Shown here: positions 40,502-48,535 of the stretch, one piece after another
Layout: the number at the start of each line of letters is the position of its first letter
How positions within the stretch are numbered: position 1 is the stretch's first letter
Source of the DNA: DASUPK01 sp963743575
GTDB lineage: Bacteria; Actinomycetota; Thermoleophilia; Solirubrobacterales; 70-9
Assembly (NCBI GenBank): GCA_963743575.1
Contig: CAVUQC010000007.1
Span: 62,001 to 126,000 of the forward strand
Length of the DNA: 64,000 bases
Reading direction: 5' to 3'
The notes under the pieces: model-generated
Told to the model about the DNA's origin: nothing
Database searches by the model: none
What the model saw: only the letters and a program-made list of their open reading frames with translations
Position numbers and translations under genes: made by a program

Positions 40502-41422
40502 CTGAAAGACGCTGAGCGCGCCCTGCTGATCGGCATGGGCGGGGGCGGCGACGTGGTCGGCGCCCTGGGGATCACGGACCTGCTCGACGGGCTGGGCACC
40601 GAGTTCGTGCTCGGCGGCGTCGCCTGGGAGCGCTCGCCGATCGACCCTCGGCCCGGACCGCGCTCCCTCGACGAGATCCGCGGTGGCCAGCCGTGCGGGT
40701 CGGCCGCAATCCTCACGGAGGGCTCGACCGTGACGCTCGACGGAGTCGAGTTCTCGGAGTCGAAGATGGCGTCCCACCTCGGCCGTCCGGTCCTCCTGCT
40801 CGACATCACCAACGGACCCCAGGCGCTTGCCACCGGTCTGGCCGAGGCGGCCTCGGAGCTCGAGTGCGACGCCGTGCTGCTGCTCGACGTCGGGGGCGAT
40901 GTGCTCGCCCACGGCGACGAGGCCGGGCTCGCGAGCCCGCTCTGCGATGCGATCGTCCTCGCCGCGGGCTTTTTCCTCGCCCGCTCGAGCGAGGTGATCG
41001 GCGCCGTCTACGGGCCGGGCTGCGACGGGGAACTCACCCCGGATGAGGTGCTGGCGCGGATCACCGCGCTGCAATCGGCTGATGCGCTGCTCGGTGCCTG
41101 GGGCCTGACGCCTCATGCGTGCGAGATGGTCGAGAAGGCGGCGAAGGTCGTCCCCACCGAGGCGAGCCTGATGGCCGTGCGCTGCGCCCGTGGCGAGCGG
41201 GGCGTCGTCCCGATCCGCGGGGGCCGTCGCAGCGTCGAGCTGACGCCGCTCGGAGCGCTCACCTTCTTCTTCGACCCGTCGGCGGCCGCATCCTCTGCGT
41301 TGCCGCTGGCGACCGCCGTCTCGCCCGCCGGTTCCCTCGAGGAGGCCCACGAGGCCCTGGAGGGAATGGGCGTCCGCACCGAGCTCAGTCTGGAGCGCGA
41401 GCGCGCCCGGACTCGCGAGTAG
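40502..41422 (+). CDS. DUF1152 family protein, start uncertain
   Basis: The Rossmann-like start ERALLIGMGGGGDVVGALGITDLLD, LLLDVGGDVLAHGDEAGLASPLCDAIVLAA and GPGCDGELTPDEVLARI match DUF1152 (function unknown). The conserved N-terminal strand has no ATG, GTG or TTG before it; the first is ATG 40535 inside the nucleotide-loop sequence. CTG 40502 is the best-placed alternative. The frame is continuous with the DUF1802 gene across a TAG. Confidence 0.8.
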   Translation: MKDAERALLIGMGGGGDVVGALGITDLLDGLGTEFVLGGVAWERSPIDPRPGPRSLDEIRGGQPCGSAAILTEGSTVTLDGVEFSESKMASHLGRPVLLLDITNGPQALATGLAEAASELECDAVLLLDVGGDVLAHGDEAGLASPLCDAIVLAAGFFLARSSEVIGAVYGPGCDGELTPDEVLARITALQSADALLGAWGLTPHACEMVEKAAKVVPTEASLMAVRCARGERGVVPIRGGRRSVELTPLGALTFFFDPSAAASSALPLATAVSPAGSLEEAHEALEGMGVRTELSLERERARTRE

Positions 41423-41431
41423 CCTGGATCC

Positions 41432-42421
41432 ATTACCTGGATCGAGACCGACTCGCTGAGCTTCACGGCGCGTCACGACGACGCCGACGTCGCCTGCGCC
41501 CACCGCGTGCTCGATGCGCTCGAGGACCTGCGGCTGCGTCTCGAAGACCGCTTCGACGCCGTGCCGGGGGACGTCACCGTGATCCTGCACGACAACCCGG
41601 TCTGGCTCTCCTTTGCGCACCCGCTGCTGCCCGCCGTCAGGTGGTCCGCGGCCCCGGCGGCGCGCCGGTACCTGGCGGGCTGGCCGATGGATGGCGAGAT
41701 CCACACCCTGAATGACTCCTGGATGGAGCGACGCTCGGCGGGCGAGGACTCACTTCGCGCACTGCGCGGCACCGCCGAGCGGATGTACTGCCAGATCGTC
41801 CTCGCGGCCAACAACACCGCACTCCCGCCGATGTGGACGCCGCGCCACTTCATCACCTACCTGCGCTGGGCCTGGCTGATCGAGGGCGCCGCGCAGTATT
41901 TCGCCGGCCAGACCTCGTACTACCGTGCCGCGGTCATCACCCGGCTCCGCGAGGGCGACCGACCCGCCTTCCCTCCGTCACGGCGCGACGCGCTCATCCT
42001 GGGCGGGACGATCTTCGACCTCCTCGACCGGCATGCCGGGCCCGACGCCTGCGTGCGGATGGCATCGCGCCTTCACCGCCTGGGGGCCCGGGGGAACCTC
42101 GAGCTCGCCTTCGAAGCGCGGATGCGGGACATCGAACGCGCCTGGCGGATGCACCTCGACGAGATCCTCTACCCGCAGTCCGATTCGCCCGAGGGGGACT
42201 CGAGAGACGATCCCCTCGAGCGGCCCGATCTCGACCTCGAGCTCGGGACTCTCCCGGAGTTCGGCTTCGAGCCGACCACCCGGCGACCGGGAACCGCGCC
42301 GCCGAGGCCGCGCCGCTCAGCCGAACGCCAGGTAGAAGAGGTAGACGATCACGGCGGCAACTCCAACGGCCGCGAGCAGTCCCAGCGCGAGCCGCGCTGG
42401 CGACCCGATCCCGGGCATTGA
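41432..42421 (+). CDS. degenerate peptidase MA-like protein, start uncertain
   Basis: The protein shows a gluzincin/peptidase-MA-like layout: an N-terminal ITWIETDSLSFTARHDDADVA strand set, VTVILHDNPVWLSF, then RHFITYLRWAWLIEGAAQYFAGQ, where WLxEGxAxYF resembles the third-ligand helix but the HExxH motif is missing. Natural starts are absent before a GTG at 41507; an ATT at 41432 fits the fold. Its frame is continuous with the DUF1152 gene across another TAG. The last 35 residues overlap the convergent gene by 105 bp and look non-native. Confidence 0.6.
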   Translation: MTWIETDSLSFTARHDDADVACAHRVLDALEDLRLRLEDRFDAVPGDVTVILHDNPVWLSFAHPLLPAVRWSAAPAARRYLAGWPMDGEIHTLNDSWMERRSAGEDSLRALRGTAERMYCQIVLAANNTALPPMWTPRHFITYLRWAWLIEGAAQYFAGQTSYYRAAVITRLREGDRPAFPPSRRDALILGGTIFDLLDRHAGPDACVRMASRLHRLGARGNLELAFEARMRDIERAWRMHLDEILYPQSDSPEGDSRDDPLERPDLDLELGTLPEFGFEPTTRRPGTAPPRPRRSAERQVEEVDDHGGNSNGREQSQREPRWRPDPGH

Positions 42422-42817
42422 GCCCGGCGCCGCCTCCGCGGTGAGCATGTCGCTGCCCGCGAGCACCTCTCGCGCCGTCTCGTAGCCGGACTCGGGGACC
42501 AGCACGTCGCGCGGCCCGGCCGCCATGAAGTCGGGCACGTCGAACCCGCGGGCGCGGCGCAACATCGAGGGGATTCCGTGCTCGAGCAGGATCGACTGGA
42601 TCAGTTCGCCGTCAGCCATGCTCCGGGAGCCCGTGACGCGAACGAGGTCTCCGCGCGCGTACTGCGGCCGCACCTTCCGCGCCCGTTCGTGGGCGTCCGT
42701 CACCGGCTCCTCCTCCCTGGAACCGGCGTAGACGAGCGGCATCCCGCAGTTGCGGCAGAAGCGCTCGGTGATCGGATGAGGCTCAGCGCAGCGCGGGCAG
42801 ACGAGAGTCTCGCTCAC
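42317..42817 (-). CDS. zinc-ribbon, DUF2007-like membrane protein
   Basis: A four-Cys zinc ribbon (CPRCAEPHPITERFCRNCG, residues 7-25) is followed by a DUF2007-like signal-transduction domain (ADGELIQSILLEHGIPSMLRRARGFDVP) and one C-terminal TM helix. Likely a membrane-tethered sensor; role unknown. ATGA overlap with the JAMM peptidase gene. Confidence 0.8.
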   Translation of the reverse strand: MSETLVCPRCAEPHPITERFCRNCGMPLVYAGSREEEPVTDAHERARKVRPQYARGDLVRVTGSRSMADGELIQSILLEHGIPSMLRRARGFDVPDFMAAGPRDVLVPESGYETAREVLAGSDMLTAEAAPGSMPGIGSPARLALGLLAAVGVAAVIVYLFYLAFG

Positions 42818-43206
42818 TCCACCTGGAGCTCGACCTCGTTGACCTGTCCGTCATCGATCCGATAGCCGCGGAGCGGCTCCTCCCCCTCCGCCAGCGAGAC
42901 GATCAGATAGAGCGCGTCCGGATACGCAGCCAGGTTGATGTCCGTCTGGGAGGGATAGGCGGGGCTCGCCGTGTGCGAGTGATAGATCGCCGAGAGCTCC
43001 TCCCCCCTCTCGTCCATCTCGGTCATGATCCGGAACTGGTCCTGGGGATCGAGGTTGTAACGAAGCGGGCTGGCCTCGGCGTTGCGCGCGCGGTAGACGG
43101 ACTTCGCCACGCCATCGTTGCCGCCGACCAGGCCGCAGCACTCGTTCGGAACGTCATCACGCGCATGCGCGAGCAGCTCGTCATAGATCTTCTTCGGGAT
43201 TCGCAT
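42814..43206 (-). CDS. mec: JAMM/M67 metallopeptidase, Mec-like
   Basis: The catalytic JAMM set is complete: Glu in VPNECCGLV and HSHTASPAYPSQTD. In Mycobacterium the homologue Mec releases cysteine from the CysO-cysteine adduct made by CysM. cysM lies two genes upstream here, supporting that function. Its ATG overlaps the upstream gene's stop (TGATG). Confidence 0.88.
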   Translation of the reverse strand: MRIPKKIYDELLAHARDDVPNECCGLVGGNDGVAKSVYRARNAEASPLRYNLDPQDQFRIMTEMDERGEELSAIYHSHTASPAYPSQTDINLAAYPDALYLIVSLAEGEEPLRGYRIDDGQVNEVELQVE

Positions 43207-44012
43207 CAGTAGAAGACGACGCCCTCGCGGCGGGGCGGCTCGGTGATGTCGCCCGCCTCGTCGCCGAGCAGATCGGGGTTCTCCCTGCCCCTCAGCCAGA
43301 GCAGGTCGTCGAGGACAGGCGGGGAGATCTTCGCGGCCTCGGCGACCTGCTTGAACGCTTCGCGGGTCGCCTCGCGGACCTGATCGACATCGCCCTCTCC
43401 GACCAGGCCAGAGCGGAGCGCGAGGCGCATCAGGATGTTGTCCGCGGAGACCTCCCAGCTCTCCGGGTCGCTGACCTCGAGCCAGCCGCGGCGCTCCCAG
43501 ATCTTGCAGACGAGGAAGGCCTTCTTGCGGAGCGGGTCGGCGAAGGCATCGAATTCGCTGAGGCGGACCAGCGCCCCGCCCTGTCCCGCCAGCCTGCCGC
43601 CCGAGGCCTCGATCAGCTGCTCGGACTGGCCGGCGTAGTTCTTCAGCATTCCCTTGGAGAGGTCATCCCAGAGCCTGGCCCTGCGCTCGGGGTCGTGCAG
43701 GTTGTCCTGGCCGGCGCGGAAGACCGCGGCGATGGCCTCGGCCGGCACGCCCATCAGGGAGCGGGCGGTGAGGGCGCCGGGGGCGCGCCGCTCGGCGCGC
43801 AGGCCCAGAGCCCAGAGCAGGTCACTGCCCTCGTATGGGCCCTCGTCGTCCACCATGTGAGGCTCCGAGTAGCCGGTCTGGTGGTCGATCGCCGACAGGA
43901 AGAGGGCGGCGTCCGGGTGCGGGACGTGGTCGAACGTCGGAGGCTCGAAGTCCTTGGCGAGCTTCTTGACGCGCGTGACAACGCGCTTCAGCGCTTCGGG
44001 GTCTGCTGGCAT
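43206..44012 (-). CDS. uncharacterised helical protein between cysM and mec
   Basis: The 268-residue protein is mostly helical, with HQTGYSEPHMVDDEGPYEGSDLLWALGLRAE, KAFLVCKIWERRGWLEVSDPESW, DNILMRLALRSGLV and VLDDLLWLRGRENPDLL. The middle weakly resembles HhH-type glycosylase or queuosine-salvage folds, but I would not name it. It lies 24 bp after cysM and overlaps mec by one base, so it is in the same operon. Confidence 0.75.
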   Translation of the reverse strand: MPADPEALKRVVTRVKKLAKDFEPPTFDHVPHPDAALFLSAIDHQTGYSEPHMVDDEGPYEGSDLLWALGLRAERRAPGALTARSLMGVPAEAIAAVFRAGQDNLHDPERRARLWDDLSKGMLKNYAGQSEQLIEASGGRLAGQGGALVRLSEFDAFADPLRKKAFLVCKIWERRGWLEVSDPESWEVSADNILMRLALRSGLVGEGDVDQVREATREAFKQVAEAAKISPPVLDDLLWLRGRENPDLLGDEAGDITEPPRREGVVFY

Positions 44013-44036
44013 AGCGGGAAGGCTAGGGAAGCCCGG

Positions 44037-45005
44037 CTACCACCAGACGGTGGAGTCGATGTTCTCCAGCTCCTCGAGCGGCTTCGTGTAGACGCCCGAG
44101 GAGAGGTACTTCCAGCCGTCGTCGGGAACCAGGAAGACCACGTTGCCCTCGTCGAGCTCGCCGGCGATGCGATGGGCGACGTAGGCGATCGCTCCCGCGG
44201 AGACGCCGGCGAACATCCCTTCCTCGTGCAGCAGCTTGCGGGTCCAGACGATCGCGTCCCTGTTCGAAACCATGATCTTCCGGTCGAGCAGGGAGAGATC
44301 GATGATCGGGGGGATGAAGCCGTCGTCGAGAGAACGGAGGCCCTGGACCAGCTCGCCCTGCATCGGCTCCGCGGCGACGATCTTCGTCTCCGGGTTGACC
44401 TCCTTGAAGCGGCGGCCGTTGCCCATCAGGGTGCCGCCGGTGCCAAGCCCGCCGACGAAGGCCGTGACATCGTCGAGCTCGTCGAGGATCTCCTTCGCGG
44501 TGCCCTCGTAGTGGGCGCGCGGGTTCGCCTCGTTGCCGTACTGGTACGGCATGTAATACGAGGCGTCGGCCTCCGCCATCTCGAGCGCCAGCTCGACGGC
44601 CCCGTTTGAGCCCTTTACACCCTCCGAGTAGACGATCTCGGCGCCGTACATGAGCAGCAGCTGGGTGCGCTCCTCGGTGACGTTGTCCGGCATGACGACC
44701 TTGAGCGGGTAGCCCTTGCGCCGGCAGATCATCGCGAGCGAGATGCCGGTGTTGCCGGAGGTGGGTTCGAGCAGGGTGTGGCCGGGCTCGATTGCGCCCT
44801 GCTCCTCGGCGTCCTCGATCATGAACTTGGCGACGCGGTCCTTGACGGACCCGGTCGGGTTGCGGCCCTCGAGCTTGGCCCAGAGGCGGACGCCCGGTTT
44901 GGGCGTCAGGCGCGGCAGCTCGACCAGCGGCGTGTTGCCGATCGCCTCGAGAACGTTCTCGAAGTGGCCGCCGCACGGACGATTGAGGAGCGGCTCGGTG
45001 CTCAT
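44037..45005 (-). CDS. cysM: cysteine synthase, CysM type
   Basis: A PLP-dependent beta-substituting synthase with PLP Lys in NPTGSVKDRVAKFMIE, substrate loop EPTSGNTGISLAM and phosphate loop VGGLGTGGTLMGNG. The N-terminal NVLEAIGNTPLVELPRL, YQYGNEANPRAHYEGT and the C-terminal TVWW end resemble mycobacterial CysM, which uses O-phosphoserine and CysO thiocarboxylate. ATG 45005 is chosen because it starts just before the fold. An inverted repeat lies 15 nt upstream. Confidence 0.9.
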   Translation of the reverse strand: MSTEPLLNRPCGGHFENVLEAIGNTPLVELPRLTPKPGVRLWAKLEGRNPTGSVKDRVAKFMIEDAEEQGAIEPGHTLLEPTSGNTGISLAMICRRKGYPLKVVMPDNVTEERTQLLLMYGAEIVYSEGVKGSNGAVELALEMAEADASYYMPYQYGNEANPRAHYEGTAKEILDELDDVTAFVGGLGTGGTLMGNGRRFKEVNPETKIVAAEPMQGELVQGLRSLDDGFIPPIIDLSLLDRKIMVSNRDAIVWTRKLLHEEGMFAGVSAGAIAYVAHRIAGELDEGNVVFLVPDDGWKYLSSGVYTKPLEELENIDSTVWW

Positions 45006-45019
45006 CCACGCGAAAGCAT

Positions 45020-45036
45020 ACTTCAGAAAGTGAAGT
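45020..45036. promoter_or_regulatory. inverted repeat operator between cysM and ABC transporter
   Basis: ACTTCA-GAAAG-TGAAGT is a perfect 6-bp-arm palindrome with 5-nt spacer, lying 15 nt before cysM and 80 nt before the divergent binding-protein gene. It resembles a dimeric repressor site able to control both genes. The rest of 45037-45115 contains the GGGAGGAG ribosome binding site. Confidence 0.5.
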
Positions 45037-45115
45037 AGTCGAGACAGTCTGTTGTTAACGGCGCTTGGGTAGGGTGCGCGGCGTACCCGATGCCCCTTCA
45101 GGGGGAGGAGAAGAC

Positions 45116-46030
45116 ATGAGATCCCGACTTTCCGCGCTGATCGCAGTGATCGCGTTCGCCGCCGTGGTGGTGGCCGCGGGCTGTGGCAGCAGCAACAACG
45201 ACAACAGCTCTTCCGGCACGACTGCGTCCGGGGGCAACCTGACGGCGACACCCGGCATCAACGTCGCCAAGGACGCTTCGATCGCGGGCGCGGCGGCGAA
45301 CGCCGTCACACAGAGCGGCCAACTCTCGATCGCGTCGGACGCGACCTATCCGCCCATGGAGTTCTTTGGGCCCAGCGACAACACGACGGTGATCGGCGCC
45401 GACGCCGACATCTCCAAGGCGCTCGGTCAGATCATGGGACTGACGCCGAAGGTCGAGAACACGCCCTTCGACAGCATCCTGCCGGGCCTCACCGCCGGCA
45501 AGTACGACCTGGGCATCTCGTCGTTCACCGATTCCTTGGACCGCCAGAAGACGAACGACTTCGTCACCTACGCCCAGGCGGGAACGTCGTTCTATTCCTC
45601 GGCGGACGCCAACCTCGATCCGAAGAGCCTGGCTGACCTCTGCGGTCACTCGGTTGCGGTCGAGAAGGGCACCACGCAGCAGGAGGACGCACAGGGCCAG
45701 GCCGCGAAGTGCCAGGTCGACGTCCAGGTCTATCCGGACCAGAACGGTGCCAACCTGGCGATCTCGAGCGGTCGTGCCGAACTCGGCATGGCGGACTCGC
45801 CCGTCGCGGCGTACATCGTCGAGCAGTCGGCTGGCAAGTTCAAGCTCGGCTCGGCCTATGGCGTCGCGCCGTACGGAATCGCGATGAAGAAGGGCAGCCC
45901 ACTGGCGCAGCCCGTCCTCGACGCGGTCAAGGCCCTCTACGCCGACGGCACAATGCAGAAGATCTTCGATTACTGGCAGCTGAAGGACACGGCGATCAGC
46001 AATCCGCAGATCAACGGAGCAACCAGCTAG
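45116..46030 (+). CDS. amino-acid ABC transporter binding lipoprotein
   Basis: GGGAGGAG lies 5 nt before ATG 45116. The signal peptide ends in lipobox VAAGC, then a type II periplasmic-binding fold with LSIASDATYPPMEFFGP, DSILPGLTAGKYDLGISSFTDSLDRQKTNDFV and MADSPVAAYIV. It binds a polar amino acid; linkage to cysM makes cystine or a sulfur amino acid plausible but unproven. First gene of a three-gene operon. Confidence 0.9.
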   Translation: MRSRLSALIAVIAFAAVVVAAGCGSSNNDNSSSGTTASGGNLTATPGINVAKDASIAGAAANAVTQSGQLSIASDATYPPMEFFGPSDNTTVIGADADISKALGQIMGLTPKVENTPFDSILPGLTAGKYDLGISSFTDSLDRQKTNDFVTYAQAGTSFYSSADANLDPKSLADLCGHSVAVEKGTTQQEDAQGQAAKCQVDVQVYPDQNGANLAISSGRAELGMADSPVAAYIVEQSAGKFKLGSAYGVAPYGIAMKKGSPLAQPVLDAVKALYADGTMQKIFDYWQLKDTAISNPQINGATS

Positions 46031-46048
46031 GGAGCGAAATTCACGCCA

Positions 46049-47035
46049 GTGGACTCGTCAACTGGCACAGGCGAAGCAGTGACACAACCGGGACCGTCTG
46101 AAGACATTCAGGCGGTCCCGGTTCGTCATCCGGGCCGCTGGGTCGCCGCGGCGCTGGTCGCGCTGATCGCCGCCTCGTTGATCCGGAGCGCGATCCAGAA
46201 CCCGAACTTCAAGTGGGACGTCGTCGGGCAGTACCTATTCGACACCCGCATTCTCGACGGCGTCGTCAAGACCCTGGAGCTGACCGGCATCGGCATGGTC
46301 GCCGGAATCGCGCTGGGGGTCCTCTTCGCAGTCATGCGGCTCTCGCCGAACCCGCTGATTCGCGGAACGAGTTGGACCTACATCTGGGCGTTTCGCGGCA
46401 CCCCACTGCTGGTGCAGATCCTGCTCTGGAACTTCATCTCGGCTCTCTATCCGACGATTGACCTGGGGATCCCCTTCGGCCCGTCGTTCATCCACCTGAA
46501 CGCGAACGACTTCATCACCCCATTCCTGGCGGGGGCCTTGGCTCTGAGCCTCAACGAGGGCGCCTACATGGCGGAGATCGTCCGCGCTGGGATCATCTCG
46601 GTCGAGGAGGGGCAAACCGAGGCCGCCAAGGCGCTCGGGATGACGCGGGCACAGACAATGCGCCGCATCGTGCTTCCCCAGGCGATGAGGGTGATCATCC
46701 CGCCGACCGGGAACGAGACCATCTCGATGCTGAAGAACACCGTCCTGGTGAGCGTGATCGCCATTCCCGAGGTGCTCTACTCGGCTCAGCTGATCTACTC
46801 CCAGAACTTCCAGCAGATCCCGCTCCTGATCGTGGTCTGCATCTGGTACCTGGCCATGACCACCGTGCTCTCGATCGGCCAGTTCTTCCTCGAGCGCCAC
46901 TACGGTCGCGGTCGTGGGCGCGACGAGCCGATGACGCTGTTCGACCAGATACGCACGGGCTGGGGGGCGCGCCACGCCGATCCGAAGAGCCTCCTGCAGA
47001 GGCATGGGGACCAGTCGGGCGGAGGGGCGCTCTGA
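46049..47035 (+). CDS. amino-acid ABC transporter permease
   Basis: The 328-residue permease has the N-terminal VPVRHPGRWVAAALVALIAA helix, GVVKTLELTGIGMVAGIALGVLFAVMRLS, WAFRGTPLLVQILLW and the coupling loop EAAKALGMTRAQTMRRIVLPQAMRVIIPPTGNE, as in HisM/GlnP proteins. GTG 46049 is used; GTG 46079 is an alternative. A strong hairpin occupies codons 13-25. Confidence 0.9.
   Translation: MDSSTGTGEAVTQPGPSEDIQAVPVRHPGRWVAAALVALIAASLIRSAIQNPNFKWDVVGQYLFDTRILDGVVKTLELTGIGMVAGIALGVLFAVMRLSPNPLIRGTSWTYIWAFRGTPLLVQILLWNFISALYPTIDLGIPFGPSFIHLNANDFITPFLAGALALSLNEGAYMAEIVRAGIISVEEGQTEAAKALGMTRAQTMRRIVLPQAMRVIIPPTGNETISMLKNTVLVSVIAIPEVLYSAQLIYSQNFQQIPLLIVVCIWYLAMTTVLSIGQFFLERHYGRGRGRDEPMTLFDQIRTGWGARHADPKSLLQRHGDQSGGGAL
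46086..46123 (+). promoter_or_regulatory. 38-nt hairpin in the first codons of the permease gene
   Basis: AACCGGGACCG-T-CTGAA, loop GACA, TTCAG-G-CGGTCCCGGTT pairs over 17 positions including one G-U. It is 56 nt after the binding-protein stop and has no U-run. A hairpin here would protect the upstream mRNA or reduce permease translation, matching the excess of binding protein needed. Confidence 0.65.
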
Positions 47036-47802
47036 TGGCGCCGATCGTCCGGGCCGAGGGGGTTCACAAGTCCTTCGGACGCCTCGAGGTCCTCAACGGA
47101 ATCTCGATGGAGGTGGACCAGGGTCAGGTCTACGTGATCCTCGGCCCTTCCGGGTCCGGAAAGTCCACGTTTCTGCGCTGCATCAACCACCTGGAGAAGA
47201 TCAACGCCGGCCGGATCTGGGTCGACGGGGAGCTGATGGGCTATCGGGAGGTCGGGGACAAGCTGCACGAGCTCAGGGACTCCGAGATCGTCGCCTCGCG
47301 GGCCAAGATCGGGATGGTCTTCCAGCACTTCAACCTCTTCCCGCACATGACCGCCGCCGACAACGTCGTGCTGGCGCAGCGGATCGTGCTCGACCGAAAG
47401 GCCGACGAAGCCCGTCGGCGGGCGGCCGAGCTCCTCGAGCGCGTCGGGCTGGCGGACAAGATCGACGAGTACCCGGCGCGGCTATCGGGCGGCCAACAGC
47501 AACGCGTCGCGATCGCGCGGGCGCTGGCGATGGATCCGAAGCTGATGCTGTTCGACGAGGTGACGAGCGCGCTCGACCCGGAGCTGGTCAAGGACGTGCT
47601 CGACGTGATGCGCGAACTGGCGAAGGAGGGGATGACGATGCTCGTCGTCACCCATGAAATGGGCTTCGCCCGGGAGGTCGCCGACGAGGTGATCTTCATG
47701 GACCAGGGAGTGATCGTCGAGCAGGGACCGTCGAAGCAGGTCATCGACAAGCCGCAGCACGAGCGCACGAAGCGGTTCCTCGGTCAGGTCCTCGAGCATT
47801 GA
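47035..47802 (+). CDS. amino-acid ABC transporter ATPase
   Basis: Walker A GPSGSGKSTFLRC, Q-loop GMVFQHFNLFPHMT, signature LSGGQQQRVAIARALAM, Walker B LMLFDEVTSALDPE and switch His VVTHEMGFAREV define a GlnQ/HisP-type ATPase. Its ATG shares a base with the permease stop (TGATG). Confidence 0.95.
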   Translation: MAPIVRAEGVHKSFGRLEVLNGISMEVDQGQVYVILGPSGSGKSTFLRCINHLEKINAGRIWVDGELMGYREVGDKLHELRDSEIVASRAKIGMVFQHFNLFPHMTAADNVVLAQRIVLDRKADEARRRAAELLERVGLADKIDEYPARLSGGQQQRVAIARALAMDPKLMLFDEVTSALDPELVKDVLDVMRELAKEGMTMLVVTHEMGFAREVADEVIFMDQGVIVEQGPSKQVIDKPQHERTKRFLGQVLEH

Positions 47803-47837
47803 GGGCAGCGCCGCACGCTCGCCGGTCAGGTGATGCC

Positions 47838-48515
47838 TCAGTATCCGATTCCCGCCAACGGCCGACCGGCGCGGTCCGCACGGCGGCGCTCGGAGAGAAA
47901 GCTCATCGCGAGAGTCAGGTTCTGCGTGTAGTAGGCGGGATCCAGGTGGTCCCCTGGCACCAAGACGGCCTTCACGAGACGCCGGCGCGTCGCCCAGGTG
48001 GTCGTGATCGGGGAGATCGGATCCTGCACCGGTACCTCCGCCATGATCGGACTTAGGCTCCCGTGTCTATCGGGCGAGAGCTCCAAGAGCTGCTGAGAGT
48101 CAAGCTTCAAGAGCGCCCCCAACTGGTTGACGTCGTTCCCGGTGCTGACTATCCAGCCTGGGAGGTCAGCCACCGGAGCCTGGGCGGAGGCGGCTCGCAC
48201 CAGACCCCGCTCGGCGAGAAGCAAGGCAAGCATGCCGCCGGCCGACTCTCCGTATGCGTAGACCGTGCGGCCCCGCCGGTTGAGCCGTTTGGCCAGCTGC
48301 GTCGATTGCCGCACCGCACCGGGTACGTTCAGGAGGGGATAGTCGACGATCTTCGGTGCGAACCCTCGCATGCGAGCAGCATGCGCCGCCTGATACATCG
48401 GCTTCCCGGCGAAGATGAAGCCGCCCGGATGGAAGATAAGGACAACGGGATGCCTGTTCGATCCGCCTCCACCTCCCCCAGCAACAAGCGCCAAGGACGC
48501 CATCAGGACCGCCAT
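47838..48515 (-). CDS. secreted alpha/beta hydrolase (esterase-like)
   Basis: A signal peptide (MAVLMASLALVAGG) precedes an HGG-like oxyanion region IFHPGGFIF, the nucleophile motif GESAGG and the acid/His region VPGDHLDPAYY. It resembles BD-FAE/hormone-sensitive-lipase-like esterases at 225 residues. ATG 48515 is chosen because it starts the leader. Start lies only 20 bp from the divergent glycosidase gene. Confidence 0.75.
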   Translation of the reverse strand: MAVLMASLALVAGGGGGGSNRHPVVLIFHPGGFIFAGKPMYQAAHAARMRGFAPKIVDYPLLNVPGAVRQSTQLAKRLNRRGRTVYAYGESAGGMLALLLAERGLVRAASAQAPVADLPGWIVSTGNDVNQLGALLKLDSQQLLELSPDRHGSLSPIMAEVPVQDPISPITTTWATRRRLVKAVLVPGDHLDPAYYTQNLTLAMSFLSERRRADRAGRPLAGIGY

Positions 48516-48535
48516 GCGGGCCAGTGTGACAGGCG

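Noticed and set aside
40481..41422. Reassignment of TAG to an amino acid throughout the genome
   Set aside because: Many intact genes here (HU, nadB, pmbA, hyuB, opuCC) end properly at TAG, so only local readthrough or rare starts remain possible.
37961..41704. A 1247-codon open frame on the minus strand
   Set aside because: It lies opposite hyuA, hyuB, DUF1802 and DUF1152, has no family motifs, and reads as His/Gly/Asp/Arg-rich antisense of GC-rich codons.
45006..45115. tRNA or other structured RNA in intergenic gaps
   Set aside because: I checked the larger gaps for T-arm and acceptor patterns and saw none.
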